This document shows positions 9,155-17,946 of a stretch of 64,000 nucleotides of DNA, one piece after another. The first letter of the stretch is position 1. Every line of letters starts with the position of its first letter. The position numbers and the translations under genes are program-made. A model generated the notes under the pieces. That model made no database searches. It was not told the origin of the DNA and saw only the letters and a list, made by a program, of their open reading frames with translations. This DNA comes from an uncultured Clostridia bacterium (GTDB taxonomy: Bacteria > Bacillota > Clostridia > Oscillospirales > Acutalibacteraceae): assembly GCA_947623505.1 (NCBI GenBank), contig CANQGT010000004.1, positions 62,001 to 126,000 on the forward strand. The letters run 5' to 3'.

Positions 9155-10621
9155 ATGGCAAAAACGAAAACGAAAAAGAAAAGCAAGCTAAGATTTCTTT
9201 GGCTCATATTGCCTGCCGCCGTTATAGGCTTTATCATATACGCTTTTTCCGTTAATTCCGCCTATACAGGCGACGACTACGGAAAAAGCAATATGCTCGA
9301 TCCCGGGCAAAAAGGCGTTCTTGTGCTTAATTATAACGGGGCGGACGGTATGCCGGAAAGCGAAGAAACCGAGTTTACGGCATATGAGGAGATTGAACTG
9401 CCAGAGGTAACCAAAAATGGCTACGATTTTGTGGGTTGGTATTGCAGCGGCGGATTCTGCGGCACAAAGCTGACTCTCAATTCAAGAGAGCCCGTAAACG
9501 CTTACGCTCAGTTTGAAAAAGACCGCGGCTCCATAACCGAGCCCGCCGCCCTTTATACGGGCGAGCTTGAATACAGGGAATTTTCCGAGGGCGATTATCC
9601 GAGCATAAATATAGAGGCAGCGGACGTTTTTGTTGACAGCGGCTTCAAGCTTATCATATATCCCGAGGAAAATTTTAACGGAGAGGCAAAAACAGTCGCT
9701 TATAAGGGCAGCTTCAAAGAAACCGTGGGTTCAATGAAGGTGGAGCGCATTGAAACGACGGGGATCGAAACAGGAGCGTTGACGGACGGCAAAAAGGCCG
9801 AGCTTCTTAAAACCTTTGCGCCGAGGATATGGTGGGCGAAAGGTGAGGAATATTTCGCGTCCACCGTTGAGAACGCCGCCGAAAATATGGAGCGGGTGCT
9901 TACGGACAGAGGTTATACATACAGGATCGCTCAGCTTGACGGCCCCGATTACAAATGCGATTATCTTTACGGAAGCGCCGACAACTGCAAAGCTTATTCG
10001 TTCGCCGTGGAAAAAGAGGAAAAATATCTTGATCTTTCCTATTATGTTTTTACGCCATACAACAAATCAAAGGTCGTGTTCGGTATGGAATTCGGAAATC
10101 ATATCGGCGATTGGGAGCATATCACGGTGCGCCTTATGAAATATGAGGAAAAGGGCAAGGCATACTGCCGCCCGATAATCGTTGAATTCAGCGCGCACAG
10201 CTTCAGAAACTTTTACCCGTGGACGGACGTTTCGGTTGTTGACGGCACTCATCCCGAGGTTTACACCGCCCTCGGAAGCCACGGTATGTGGAAGGACGGC
10301 GGCAGCCACGTTTACGCCGACGCCAAAATAGCGAAGCTGACCGACGAATGTTCGCGCGGCACCGAATGGGATCTTTGGAAAAACGACTCTCTTGAGACTT
10401 ATTCCTACGATCCGTTCACGCTTACGGGAAAAGGCATAGGAAACAGCGTTTGGAACAGCTGCTTCGATACCGATTATTACAACGAAAACAGCAATTCCGT
10501 TACGAATTGGGGAAACAGAGGCTGGTATCCGCCCGTTATGCTCTATCCGAAATTGCAGGGAGGCCCGAGGGGCCCGCAGTCTCAGCCTGTGCTTTATAAT
10601 CCGTATCTTCTGAATGAATAG
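9155..10621 (+). CDS. Membrane-anchored Vps62-family protein with InlB-type repeat
   Basis: A 488-residue protein. The ATG at 9155 is chosen over one at 9107, which lies inside the glgA terminator hairpin. A Lys-rich N-terminus and one hydrophobic helix (FLWLILPAAVIGFIIYAF, about residues 14-32) suggest an exported, anchored protein. Next comes a repeat with the InlB/Flg_new signature (NGYDFVGWYC at about 90), a beta-rich stretch, then from about 210 a domain resembling Vps62: FAPRIWWAKGE, GDWEHITVRL, EFSAHSF, a GSHG.W motif and WGNRGWYPP. Vps62-like domains are best known from fungi and plants; function is not established. No partner gene is evident. Confidence 0.7.
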   Translation: MAKTKTKKKSKLRFLWLILPAAVIGFIIYAFSVNSAYTGDDYGKSNMLDPGQKGVLVLNYNGADGMPESEETEFTAYEEIELPEVTKNGYDFVGWYCSGGFCGTKLTLNSREPVNAYAQFEKDRGSITEPAALYTGELEYREFSEGDYPSINIEAADVFVDSGFKLIIYPEENFNGEAKTVAYKGSFKETVGSMKVERIETTGIETGALTDGKKAELLKTFAPRIWWAKGEEYFASTVENAAENMERVLTDRGYTYRIAQLDGPDYKCDYLYGSADNCKAYSFAVEKEEKYLDLSYYVFTPYNKSKVVFGMEFGNHIGDWEHITVRLMKYEEKGKAYCRPIIVEFSAHSFRNFYPWTDVSVVDGTHPEVYTALGSHGMWKDGGSHVYADAKIAKLTDECSRGTEWDLWKNDSLETYSYDPFTLTGKGIGNSVWNSCFDTDYYNENSNSVTNWGNRGWYPPVMLYPKLQGGPRGPQSQPVLYNPYLLNE

Positions 10622-10623
10622 AA

Positions 10624-10670
10624 AAAGCGGCTTTTCGTCTCCAAGGAGGCTAAAGCCACTTTCTTTTTTT
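10624..10670 (+). terminator. Terminator after the Vps62-family gene
   Basis: AAAG-C-GGCTTT (10624-10634) pairs with AAAGCC-A-CTTT (10652-10662) with one mismatch, followed by eight T residues. The hairpin overlaps the convergent corA stop codon. Confidence 0.7.
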
Positions 10671-11585
10671 CATAATAACGGTAAGGACGGCGACAACCGC
10701 GGCCGAAAGAATTATAACGAAAAGGTATCCGTATTTCCAGGCAAGCTCGGGCATATATTTAAAATTCATTCCGTACCACCCGACAATAAGCGTGAGCGGA
10801 AAAAATATCGTTGTGACAACCGTAAAAACGCTCATAACGTGATTGAGCTTTAAATCGAGATAAGATGAATACGCGTCCTGAAGATGATCGACGGAACTCC
10901 TCAGCATATCTATATCCTCGCGCTGCCTTTTCACCCTGTCGGTAAAATTTTCGAGATACCTGAGATCGGTTTCCTCAAATATTTCGTTGTCGTTATCCTC
11001 CAGCGCCTCGCCCACATCCGTAAGATGCTCATAATAGCCGCGCAGTATCAGAAGTTCCTTTTTCATATTCAGCAGCAGAAAATTGAATTTTTCGGTGGCC
11101 TTATCCTGCAAAACGAGCTCCTCAAGCTTTGTTATCTGAAAAGCGCGCTCCTCAATGGCGCCGGCGTCTTTTCTGATGATGCCGTCAAGAAACGCGAAAA
11201 TGAGCTTTTCAAGCGTAACGCTGATGCAGGAATATCTGCCGAGAGCGTTCAGGAAGCCGTCTCTCGTCGAGCAGTCCGAATCCTCTATATCCACTACCAA
11301 AAAAAGATTTTTTTTAATAAAAATCCCGACGCAGTCCTTTTTTCCGTAAACGTGGGCCGCGTCGGTAATTTTAAGCACGGCAAAGCTGTAATCATCATAA
11401 ACTCCGACAGCCGAGCCGAAATTTGAGGACGCGCTCGCGCAAGCGTCCAAATCGGATTTTGAAAATCCGAATGAATCGCAAAGACCTTTAAATTCACCGA
11501 GCGTAAAATAGCCCGCGGTGACATAGTGAGGATCCATTGATTCAAATTCAACAGTGGTCATTTCATCTTCAAACTGATAAAGCAT
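10650..11585 (-). CDS. corA: CorA-family divalent cation (Mg2+) channel
   Basis: Pentameric inner-membrane Mg2+/Co2+ channel family. It has 311 residues: a soluble cytoplasmic domain (1-245) with long acidic helices, then two C-terminal membrane helices. The first helix ends in the signature YGMNF (about residue 272), the selectivity GMN loop; the second is LFVIILSAAVVAVLTVIM, ending in basic KKRKWL. Ribosome site GGGGGAG supports the start. It is convergent with the Vps62-family gene. Confidence 0.93.
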   Translation of the reverse strand: MLYQFEDEMTTVEFESMDPHYVTAGYFTLGEFKGLCDSFGFSKSDLDACASASSNFGSAVGVYDDYSFAVLKITDAAHVYGKKDCVGIFIKKNLFLVVDIEDSDCSTRDGFLNALGRYSCISVTLEKLIFAFLDGIIRKDAGAIEERAFQITKLEELVLQDKATEKFNFLLLNMKKELLILRGYYEHLTDVGEALEDNDNEIFEETDLRYLENFTDRVKRQREDIDMLRSSVDHLQDAYSSYLDLKLNHVMSVFTVVTTIFFPLTLIVGWYGMNFKYMPELAWKYGYLFVIILSAAVVAVLTVIMKKRKWL

Positions 11586-11626
11586 AAAAACTCCCCCGCC
11601 GCGCCCGCCGGCGCGGCAGGCGCTTT

Positions 11627-12163
11627 TTAGTAGTTTTCTGCTTTGATTTCAAAATATGCACGCGGATGCGAACAAACGGGGCAAACTTCGGGCGCTTCCC
11701 TTCCGACAACGATATGCCCGCAGTTTCCGCATTTCCAGATTTTGTCGCCGTCGCGGCTGAAAACAAGTCCGTTTTCAATATTGCCGAGTAGCTTGAGGAA
11801 TCTTTCCTCGTGCTCCTTTTCTATTTTGGCTACCTCTTCAAAAAGATAGGCGATATGGTCAAAGCCCTCTTCTCTCGCGTCTTTGGCAAACGAGGCGTAC
11901 ATATCGGTCCACTCGTAGTTTTCGCCCGCGGCGGCGTCCTTCAGATTCGCGGCCGTGTCGGCGATGCCGTCGTGCAGCAGTTTAAACCAAATTTTGGCGT
12001 GCTCCTTTTCGTTTTGCGCCGTTTCCGTAAAAAGATTTGAGATTTGAACATAGCCGTCCTTTTTTGCCTTTGAGGCATAATAGGCATACTTTGTTCCCGC
12101 CTGACATTCACCGGCAAACGCAGCCATAAGGTTTGCCTGAGTTTTTGAACCTTCAAGTTTCAT
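11627..12163 (-). CDS. rbr: Rubrerythrin
   Basis: Non-haem diiron peroxidase that detoxifies hydrogen peroxide in anaerobes. The 178-residue form starts at 12163 ([13 protein letters not shown]), preceded by AAAGGAGCG; an upstream ATG at 12232 lacks a ribosome site. The ferritin-like helical bundle (residues 1-135) shows [18 protein letters not shown] and IEKEHEERF iron-ligand motifs. A C-terminal rubredoxin-like domain has CGNCG and CPVCSHP. It stands alone between corA and the P-type-ATPase-like gene. Confidence 0.95.
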   Translation of the reverse strand: MKLEGSKTQANLMAAFAGECQAGTKYAYYASKAKKDGYVQISNLFTETAQNEKEHAKIWFKLLHDGIADTAANLKDAAAGENYEWTDMYASFAKDAREEGFDHIAYLFEEVAKIEKEHEERFLKLLGNIENGLVFSRDGDKIWKCGNCGHIVVGREAPEVCPVCSHPRAYFEIKAENY

Positions 12164-12235
12164 AAAAAACGCTCCTTTATTTAATAAATTTCTTGATAAT
12201 TTTTTACGGCCGTGTGCTTTTGCCTGACGCAAAAA

Positions 12236-14680
12236 TTAAAGACCGCTTATCCTTATTCTTGTGGCAATAAGGATAAATATACTCCAGAACGCCTGAAAAA
12301 TTATAATATTAAAGGCGTTTATCTGACTGAGACCGTCAAGTATTCCGAGAAGCGCCACCACTCCGAAGCCGATGGCGGAACCGAAAGCGACGAGAACGGA
12401 AATCATATTTTCTGTTCCGACGAGATTTTCGGCAGATCTTATTGAGGAAAGAAAACCGAGAGTCGTGCCGTTGTGAACCGTGTACGCGGGGCTTTTTTCA
12501 ACAGTCATATCGCTGTATTTTTCAAAAATCCTCGCGTTTGAGGAAGTCATTACCCTAACGAAGCCCTCGGGCAAATCGAATATATCCATAATGCTCTCTT
12601 CGTTTATATACGGATCGCAGCTTTTAAGCAAAATCGTTATTCCGCTTTTCTCAAGCTTTTTCAGTTCTCTTTTTAATTCGCCGTCGGCAGAATAGCTGAC
12701 GATAAACATAGCAGCGATTTTGCCTGCCACCGCGAGATAAAGAGCCTTTCTTCCCTTTCTGGCGTACTTGTTTTCGTATTCGACTTTGGGCACGGATATA
12801 CCGTGATGAATAAGCAGATCTCTGTTGCCTACAAGTATCTTTCGCTGATATATCCATGCGGAGGTTCCCATTTTATCCTCATACAAAACGCCGTCCACCT
12901 CGGGAAGAATATCCTTATTTCCCACAATAACGTCATCAAAAACATATTTGAGCGGGCTTTTGGTTTTCATAATAACGGCGGCGGTAAGCAGCAACGCGTC
13001 GTCCACCTTTGCCTTATTGAAAAGCCTTATACCGTGCAAATCGCAGGAACGGCTGCAAAACAGTTCCGAAGCCTCCATAACTATAGCGTTTGAATTATGG
13101 GTATAGTGCGCCCCCTCAAAGCCGCACACCATAGCCCCCTTTTGAAAAAGTTTTTTTGAAACGCCCAAAAGCGCTGAATTATCGGCGCAAAGAGCGGCGA
13201 GCGGGCAGGAAATCAGTATTCCGGGGATAAAAAGATTAAACGCTTCATACCAATTCTGCCGCAGCATTCCTATAACGCCGAAAAGCGCGATATTAAGAAG
13301 CAATGTTACGGGAACCAAAACCTTTGAGATTCTGTCCGCAGGCTCGTAGGAGGATGAAATTTCAAAAAAGCTGGTGGGCTGCTCCGTCCTTACACTGTAT
13401 TTCAGCAGCGGCTCTCCCGCAAGAAGATTTCTTGATATTATGGCCGCCTCAACCTCGTTTACAATATCCTCGACCGTGTATTTATCCTTTCCGTCCGTAA
13501 GGAAATCGTAATTGCTTATAACTCTCATTATAATGCTTTTTTTCCCGAGGCAGCTAAAAAGCAGCCCGAAAACGGCGGCGCACGGATAGACAGAGCCTCC
13601 GTCAAGAAGAATATCCGTATTAAACATTATGGCGGCGGTATGCCCGAGCGTAAGCAGCGAGGCAACTGTTATCAGCGAATCATAATTAAAACCGTGCCTC
13701 AGATTAAATCCATGGCCTATCGTGTTAATATTGCATATGAGAACGGCGCAGTAAATTCCCAAAACCGTTATGAAAAAGCCGTTGTCCGTGCCCAAAAAGC
13801 CGGGAAGATAACGCGAATCCTTAAACGCGTTGAGAAGAATGAGCAAAATTTCGGCTATAAACGTTACGGCGGCCTGAAGCTGGTATGCCGCTTTCTTTTT
13901 ATAAAGCCGTTCAAGCGTTTCCGTCCGATCGCCGTAGTCGCCGTTTTCCCCTTCTATAATCAGCATTTCCCCGCCGTCATCGCTTTGAACCTCTTCTTTA
14001 GCGAAAAGGCGGAATTTATTTATTTTGTCTTCCCTTCGGCGGCGCAGCTGTTCCTCCGCAAGCTCTTCGTCGATTGTCGGAACCTCGCTCATTTCATCAT
14101 CAAAGCCGTTGAGCTTAAACTGGTCCGAATCGCTGTACCCGACGGTATCATCGGGCTTATCCTGCTTTTCGTTCCATTCCTCGTCCGAAAAAATAGTGCG
14201 CGTTCTGTCAAGCTCGTCCACCGCCACTATCGTTGGTATTTCCTGAAGATCCGATGTTTTGTTGAATCTCGATTTGCTTTTGATAGTCGCGGGTTTTTCT
14301 ATTATCTGCGGCGGAGCGGGAGCATAGGCGCCGTTTCTTGAATTATCCTCAAAATAATGCTGCTTTTTTAAATCGTCCCTCATTACCGTGCGCTGCTGCC
14401 TTACGGCTTTGGCGTTAATATCCACGGCACGCGTTTTATCGCCCGCGGTTTTTACCCTCTTTGTCGGGGGCTCGCCTTTTTCGTCGGCGGGAGCGGCGCC
14501 GCGCGCGGCGGATTTGGAAGACGGAACAAACGTTTTTACCTCTTCCTCTTTTTCGTCGGAAGAGTAAATATCCTTTGCGCCGCTTTCGTTTGCCTTCGCC
14601 GATTTTTCATCGATGCTTTTCAGCATCTCATCGGTCTCGCGCAGAATATCTTCAATTGACAGATCTTTATCGTCTTTCAT
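12236..14680 (-). CDS. Degenerate P-type-ATPase-like membrane protein (probable pseudoenzyme)
   Basis: An 814-residue protein. Residues 1-250 are charged and low-complexity, likely disordered and cytoplasmic. After that about eight membrane helices follow the P1B-type order, including a CPx-like ISCPLAALCADNSALLGVSKK helix near residue 500. The region after this helix keeps the spacing of a P-type ATPase (QKGAMVCGFEG), but the phosphorylation motif DKTGT is absent (VMEASELFCS in its place), and neither an actuator TGE nor the TGDG hinge motif is found. VLVGNRDLLIHHGI resembles the nucleotide-binding domain. The frame is intact, so this is not decay. It starts 13 nt after rlmB. Function unknown. 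Confidence 0.72.
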   Translation of the reverse strand: MKDDKDLSIEDILRETDEMLKSIDEKSAKANESGAKDIYSSDEKEEEVKTFVPSSKSAARGAAPADEKGEPPTKRVKTAGDKTRAVDINAKAVRQQRTVMRDDLKKQHYFEDNSRNGAYAPAPPQIIEKPATIKSKSRFNKTSDLQEIPTIVAVDELDRTRTIFSDEEWNEKQDKPDDTVGYSDSDQFKLNGFDDEMSEVPTIDEELAEEQLRRRREDKINKFRLFAKEEVQSDDGGEMLIIEGENGDYGDRTETLERLYKKKAAYQLQAAVTFIAEILLILLNAFKDSRYLPGFLGTDNGFFITVLGIYCAVLICNINTIGHGFNLRHGFNYDSLITVASLLTLGHTAAIMFNTDILLDGGSVYPCAAVFGLLFSCLGKKSIIMRVISNYDFLTDGKDKYTVEDIVNEVEAAIISRNLLAGEPLLKYSVRTEQPTSFFEISSSYEPADRISKVLVPVTLLLNIALFGVIGMLRQNWYEAFNLFIPGILISCPLAALCADNSALLGVSKKLFQKGAMVCGFEGAHYTHNSNAIVMEASELFCSRSCDLHGIRLFNKAKVDDALLLTAAVIMKTKSPLKYVFDDVIVGNKDILPEVDGVLYEDKMGTSAWIYQRKILVGNRDLLIHHGISVPKVEYENKYARKGRKALYLAVAGKIAAMFIVSYSADGELKRELKKLEKSGITILLKSCDPYINEESIMDIFDLPEGFVRVMTSSNARIFEKYSDMTVEKSPAYTVHNGTTLGFLSSIRSAENLVGTENMISVLVAFGSAIGFGVVALLGILDGLSQINAFNIIIFQAFWSIFILIATRIRISGL

Positions 14681-14693
14681 AAATACCAGTCCG

Positions 14694-15458
14694 TTATTTA
14701 AGTCTTTGCCTTGCTATTTCATACATTATAACACCGGCCGCCACCGAAGCGTTGAGGCTGTTTATTCTGCCCGTCATAGGCAGGCTTACGGTTATATCGC
14801 ATTTTGATTTCAGATGCTCCGATATGCCTTTGCCCTCGTTCCCTATCACAAGCGCGGCCCCGCCGGAAAAGTCGGTTTCGCTCCAAAGCCTGCCGCCCAT
14901 ATCGGCGGCGTATATCCATATGTTTTCTTTTTTGAGCTTTTCAATGGCCGCGCCGAGATTCGGAACTCTTGCAACTTTGACATATTCAAGCGCGCCGCAG
15001 GAGGTTTTGGACACAACAAAATTGAGCCCCGCGTTCCGGCGCTTCGGAATGATTATTCCGTGAACTCCGCAGGCCTCCGCCGTTCTTATTATCGCGCCGA
15101 GGTTTCGGCTGTCCTCTATCCCGTCGCAAATAATTATAAACGGCGCTTCTCCCCTGCTTTCGGCGTATTCGAGAATATCCTCTACCGTGCTGTATTCATG
15201 CGCGGGAACGTTCGCGGCTATCCCCTGATGATTCGCGCCGGCGCTGATAAAATCTAACTTCTTTCTGTCAACGGTCTTGATAACGGCGCCTTTTTCCCTT
15301 GCCAGCGCGATTATTCTGTTCACCGAGCCCTCAAGCTCGCCGCGCGCAACAAGAATGCTCTCTATTTCACGCCCGCTTTTAAGAAGCTCCATCACGGCGT
15401 TTCTGCCTATCACAAGGCCGTCGTTATTTCTGAAATCTTTTTTTCCGTCGTTTTCCAC
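14694..15458 (-). CDS. rlmB: 23S rRNA (guanosine-2'-O)-methyltransferase, TrmH/RlmB family
   Basis: SPOUT methyltransferase using SAM to methylate a ribose in RNA. It has 254 residues with an N-terminal substrate-binding domain (GRNAVMELLKSG) and the C-terminal knot: DGIEDSRNLGAIIRTAEACG, VIGNEGKGIS and LPMTGRINSLNASVAAG. Members split between rRNA G2251 and tRNA targets; the overall form best fits RlmB. It is followed on the same strand by the ATPase-like gene. Confidence 0.88.
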   Translation of the reverse strand: MENDGKKDFRNNDGLVIGRNAVMELLKSGREIESILVARGELEGSVNRIIALAREKGAVIKTVDRKKLDFISAGANHQGIAANVPAHEYSTVEDILEYAESRGEAPFIIICDGIEDSRNLGAIIRTAEACGVHGIIIPKRRNAGLNFVVSKTSCGALEYVKVARVPNLGAAIEKLKKENIWIYAADMGGRLWSETDFSGGAALVIGNEGKGISEHLKSKCDITVSLPMTGRINSLNASVAAGVIMYEIARQRLK

Positions 15459-15577
15459 GCCGATAACTCCAATTACTTGATTATATACATATAAATTATA
15501 ACACCGGCATTACTTTTGTTCAATAAAATTATCGAAAAAAGCGTTTAAAAAGCGCAGTAAGTCAAATCGCGGGCGAT

Positions 15578-16351
15578 TTAACGCCTCGTTTCCGTTTTTC
15601 TGACGGGAATACCCCGCTCGGCAAGATAATCTTTAAGCTGAGGAACAGACAGCTCGTTGAAATGAAAAAGACTCGCCGCCAGCACCGCGTCCGCTTTCCC
15701 TTTTGTGAACGCGTCGTAAAAATGCTCCTTTGCTCCCGCTCCGCCGGAAGCTATAACCGGAACGCTCACCGTCTCTGAAACGGCGCGCAGAAGCTCGTTG
15801 TCGTAGCCGTTTTTTTGACCGTCCCTGTCCATTGAGGTCAAAAGGATTTCTCCCGCGCCTCTGCGGCAGGCCTCGTTTGCCCATTTCACCGCGTCTATAC
15901 CCGCAGGTATCCTTCCGCCGTTGAGATATACCTCCCAGCTTCCGTTTCCCCGTTTCTTGGCGTCTATAGCGCACACAACGCATTGACTGCCGAATTTTAA
16001 GGCGGCGGAGTTTATCAAATCCGGCTCTCTTACCGCGGCGGAATTTACAGATATTTTGTCCGCTCCAGCCCTCAGCATTTCTTTAAAATCGTCAACGGTT
16101 CTTATCCCCCCGCCGACGGTGAACGGAATGAAGACAGTTTCGGCAACGCGCCGCACGATATCTATCATCGTTCCCCTGCCCTCGTGCGTCGCTGTGATGT
16201 CAAGAAGCACAAGCTCGTCCGCGCCCTGCGCGTCATACGCGGCGGCGCACTCGACGGGATCTCCCGCATCTCTCAGGGAAACAAACGAAACGCCCTTTAC
16301 AACTCTTCCGTTTTTTACGTCAAGGCAGGGAATTATTCTTTTCGCGTACAT
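15578..16351 (-). CDS. hisF: Imidazole glycerol phosphate synthase, cyclase subunit
   Basis: Uses ammonia from HisH to convert PRFAR into imidazole glycerol phosphate and AICAR. The 257-residue TIM barrel starts [20 protein letters not shown] with catalytic Asp11 in CLDV. Other motifs are [36 protein letters not shown] with the second catalytic Asp, and VIASGGAG. It begins directly after the hisH stop codon. Confidence 0.97.
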   Translation of the reverse strand: MYAKRIIPCLDVKNGRVVKGVSFVSLRDAGDPVECAAAYDAQGADELVLLDITATHEGRGTMIDIVRRVAETVFIPFTVGGGIRTVDDFKEMLRAGADKISVNSAAVREPDLINSAALKFGSQCVVCAIDAKKRGNGSWEVYLNGGRIPAGIDAVKWANEACRRGAGEILLTSMDRDGQKNGYDNELLRAVSETVSVPVIASGGAGAKEHFYDAFTKGKADAVLAASLFHFNELSVPQLKDYLAERGIPVRKTETRR

Positions 16352-16966
16352 TTACCGTTCCTCCGACCGCAGAAAATTTTTAAGAAGCTCCAGCCCGATT
16401 TCGCCGCTTTTTTCTGGGTGAAACTGAACGGCGCAGAGATTGCCCCTCTGCACGGCGCACTGAATCTCAACCCCGTATTCCGTCACTCCGGCTACTGCCG
16501 TTTCGTCGGCGGAATTAAGATAGTAAGAATGAACAAAGTAAAAGCAGCTGTTGTCCGGAATGTTTTTAAAAATTCCTCCGCTTTGCCGCAGCGAAACGGA
16601 ATTCCAACCCATATGAGGCACCTTCAGACCGTCTTTTTTCGGAATACGCGAAATTTTTCCGCTAAGCAGGGAAAGGCCTTTTATACCGGGGCTTTCATCG
16701 CTTTCCGAAAACAAAAGCTGAAGCCCGAGGCATATGCCGAGAAACGGCTTGCCGGAAAGAGCGGCATCCTTTACCGTCTGCGTAAGCGCGTTGCGCTCCA
16801 TCGCCGCCATAGCGTCTCCGAAAGAGCCAACGCCGGGCAAAATAACGTGCGATGCGTTTTTTATTTCGTCTTTGTCGGCAGTAATACTGCTCTTCGCGCC
16901 TATGAAATCAAGCGCTTTTTTAACGCTCATAAGATTTCCCGCGCCGTAATCGATTATCGCAACCAT
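16352..16966 (-). CDS. hisH: Imidazole glycerol phosphate synthase, glutaminase subunit
   Basis: Class I glutamine amidotransferase of 204 residues supplying ammonia to HisF. Catalytic Cys is in [12 protein letters not shown] (about residue 78); the His-Glu pair is in [10 protein letters not shown] near the C-terminus. The start [12 protein letters not shown] is characteristic. It abuts hisF with no gap. No other histidine genes are in the window. Confidence 0.97.
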   Translation of the reverse strand: MVAIIDYGAGNLMSVKKALDFIGAKSSITADKDEIKNASHVILPGVGSFGDAMAAMERNALTQTVKDAALSGKPFLGICLGLQLLFSESDESPGIKGLSLLSGKISRIPKKDGLKVPHMGWNSVSLRQSGGIFKNIPDNSCFYFVHSYYLNSADETAVAGVTEYGVEIQCAVQRGNLCAVQFHPEKSGEIGLELLKNFLRSEER

Positions 16967-17034
16967 AATAAACAGCTCCGTAATAAAATTAAATTAATTT
17001 TACCACAGGGGAAAAAATATTACAATACAGATAA

Positions 17035-17063
17035 TTGACAAACAGATAAGTAAATGATACAAT
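17035..17063 (+). promoter_or_regulatory. Promoter upstream of tRNA-Ser
   Basis: TTGACA (17035-17040) and TACAAT (17058-17063) with a 17-bp spacer, about 110 nt before the mature tRNA 5' end. The 16967-17178 gap contains no gene. Confidence 0.65.
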
Positions 17064-17178
17064 TCAATAGCGGTTTGATGAAAGATTCGCAAAAATAAAG
17101 CACAATTAGTCGCCGAGGCGGTATAACGCCCCGAACCGGAATTGAGTTTTGCGGCAACACCGCAGCCGAATTGAATAC

Positions 17179-17267
17179 GGAGACGTATCGAAGTGGTCAT
17201 AACGGGCCTGACTCGAAATCAGGTAGTCCTCACGGGCTCGTGGGTTCGAATCCCACCGTCTCCGCCA
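17179..17267 (+). tRNA. tRNA-Ser (anticodon CGA)
   Basis: A complete type II tRNA. The 7-bp acceptor stem pairs GGAGACG (17179-17185) with CGTCTCC (17257-17263). The anticodon stem CCTGA/TCAGG encloses CTCGAAA, so the anticodon is CGA, reading UCG. A long variable arm and a GGTTCGAATCC T-arm follow. The CCA end is encoded after a G discriminator. Its 3' half is the left attachment repeat of the downstream element, so the element restores the tRNA's 3' end. Confidence 0.95.
17211..17263. repeat. attL, 53-bp direct repeat
   Basis: Anticodon loop to acceptor-stem 3' end of tRNA-Ser. It is identical over 53 bp to 29150-29202. The next base differs (G here, A there), then CCA is shared again. Confidence 0.93.
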
Positions 17268-17269
17268 AT

Positions 17270-17307
17270 AAGTCCAGTAACCATGCGGGTTTCTGGACTT
17301 TTTCTTT
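17270..17307 (+). terminator. Element-borne terminator behind the tRNA
   Basis: AAGTCCAG (17270-17277) pairs with CTGGACTT (17293-17300), with an ACC/GGT inner extension, followed by a T-rich run. It replaces the tRNA's original terminator, which is now beyond attR. Confidence 0.8.
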
Positions 17308-17342
17308 TTTTGGTAAGACGTTTTCAAAGCAGCGCATTTTTA

Positions 17343-17373
17343 GGGCAGAACAACATTTTTTGGGGGCAGAACA
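17343..17373 (+). repeat. Left-end GGGCAGAACA repeat pair
   Basis: Copies at 17343-17352 and 17364-17373, spaced 21 bp. The same motif occurs in inverse orientation at 28944-28984 near attR. The placement fits arm-type integrase or excisionase sites; this is inference. Confidence 0.55.
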
Positions 17374-17377
17374 AGAC

Positions 17378-17545
17378 TTATTCTTTGGATTTTTCATCGG
17401 CCGCCTCCGATTCTTCGGTCAGGTCGCTCCATTTGCTTTTGAAGTCCCCGGCCTCGGGCAACGGCATTCCGCTCACCATTGCCTGCGCCGAGGAGAGCTT
17501 CAAGGAATAGTCCAAATGCGCATAAAAGATTGACACTGTTACCTC
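17378..17545 (-). pseudogene. Truncated tyrosine integrase (C-terminal remnant)
   Basis: The last 55 or so codons of a tyrosine recombinase. YAHLDYSLKLSSA has the form of the catalytic-Tyr region (usually Y.H.D...K..A); its Tyr codon is at 17522-17524 and the stop (TAA on the minus strand) at 17378-17380 is 48 codons later. No upstream catalytic Arg-His-Arg domain follows; the frame meets unrelated sequence around 17550. Being next to attL and reading towards it is the usual place for an element's integrase. Confidence 0.65.
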
Positions 17546-17552
17546 GAAAATA

Positions 17553-17735
17553 TCCCCGTTTTACGAAAACGAGTATTACATCTGCACCGTAAACCGTTTG
17601 CCGGACAGTTTTTGGAAGTTAAGCAAAACCTACGACAATGTGCATATCGTTTCGCTGAAAATGCTCTTTGCGACATACAAGAAAGAATACAACAAATTTG
17701 CACACCCGCGATTTGTACCGTCGTTCGTAAAATAA
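17553..17735 (+). pseudogene. Gene remnant, unknown family
   Basis: An open stretch with no start codon, ending at TAA 17733-17735. It reads FYENEYYICTVNRL and then KMLFATYKKEYNKFAHPRF, protein-like in composition. Its beginning coincides with the integrase breakpoint, so it is probably a scar of a past deletion. I do not recognise it. From here to 17844 nothing else is visible. Confidence 0.35.
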
Positions 17736-17844
17736 TTAAACATACTAATATTAGGAACGGAGTTGTTACAAAAGACAGCTCCGTTTTCGTTTACATTAAT
17801 TTATGAATTTTTCCCGTATTTCCTTTATAAATCCGCAATAATCC

Positions 17845-17872
17845 TTGATTTTAGTGCACATAATGATATAAT
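17845..17872 (+). promoter_or_regulatory. Possible promoter of the helicase gene
   Basis: TTGATT (17845-17850), a 16-bp spacer and TATAAT (17867-17872), about 75 nt before the helicase start. It sits in very AT-rich DNA, so chance matches are likely. Confidence 0.4.
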
Positions 17873-17946
17873 ATATTTTGTAAAATTATAACTAATCCAA
17901 ATATTTAAATAAAATGCTAAATAGCAATTTTAAAGAGAGGGTAATT

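Noticed and set aside
16184-17038. 284-codon plus-strand open frame across hisF-hisH
   Set aside because: Lies opposite two certain genes and has the basic, Phe/Arg/Ala-rich composition of antisense shadow frames; no ribosome site.
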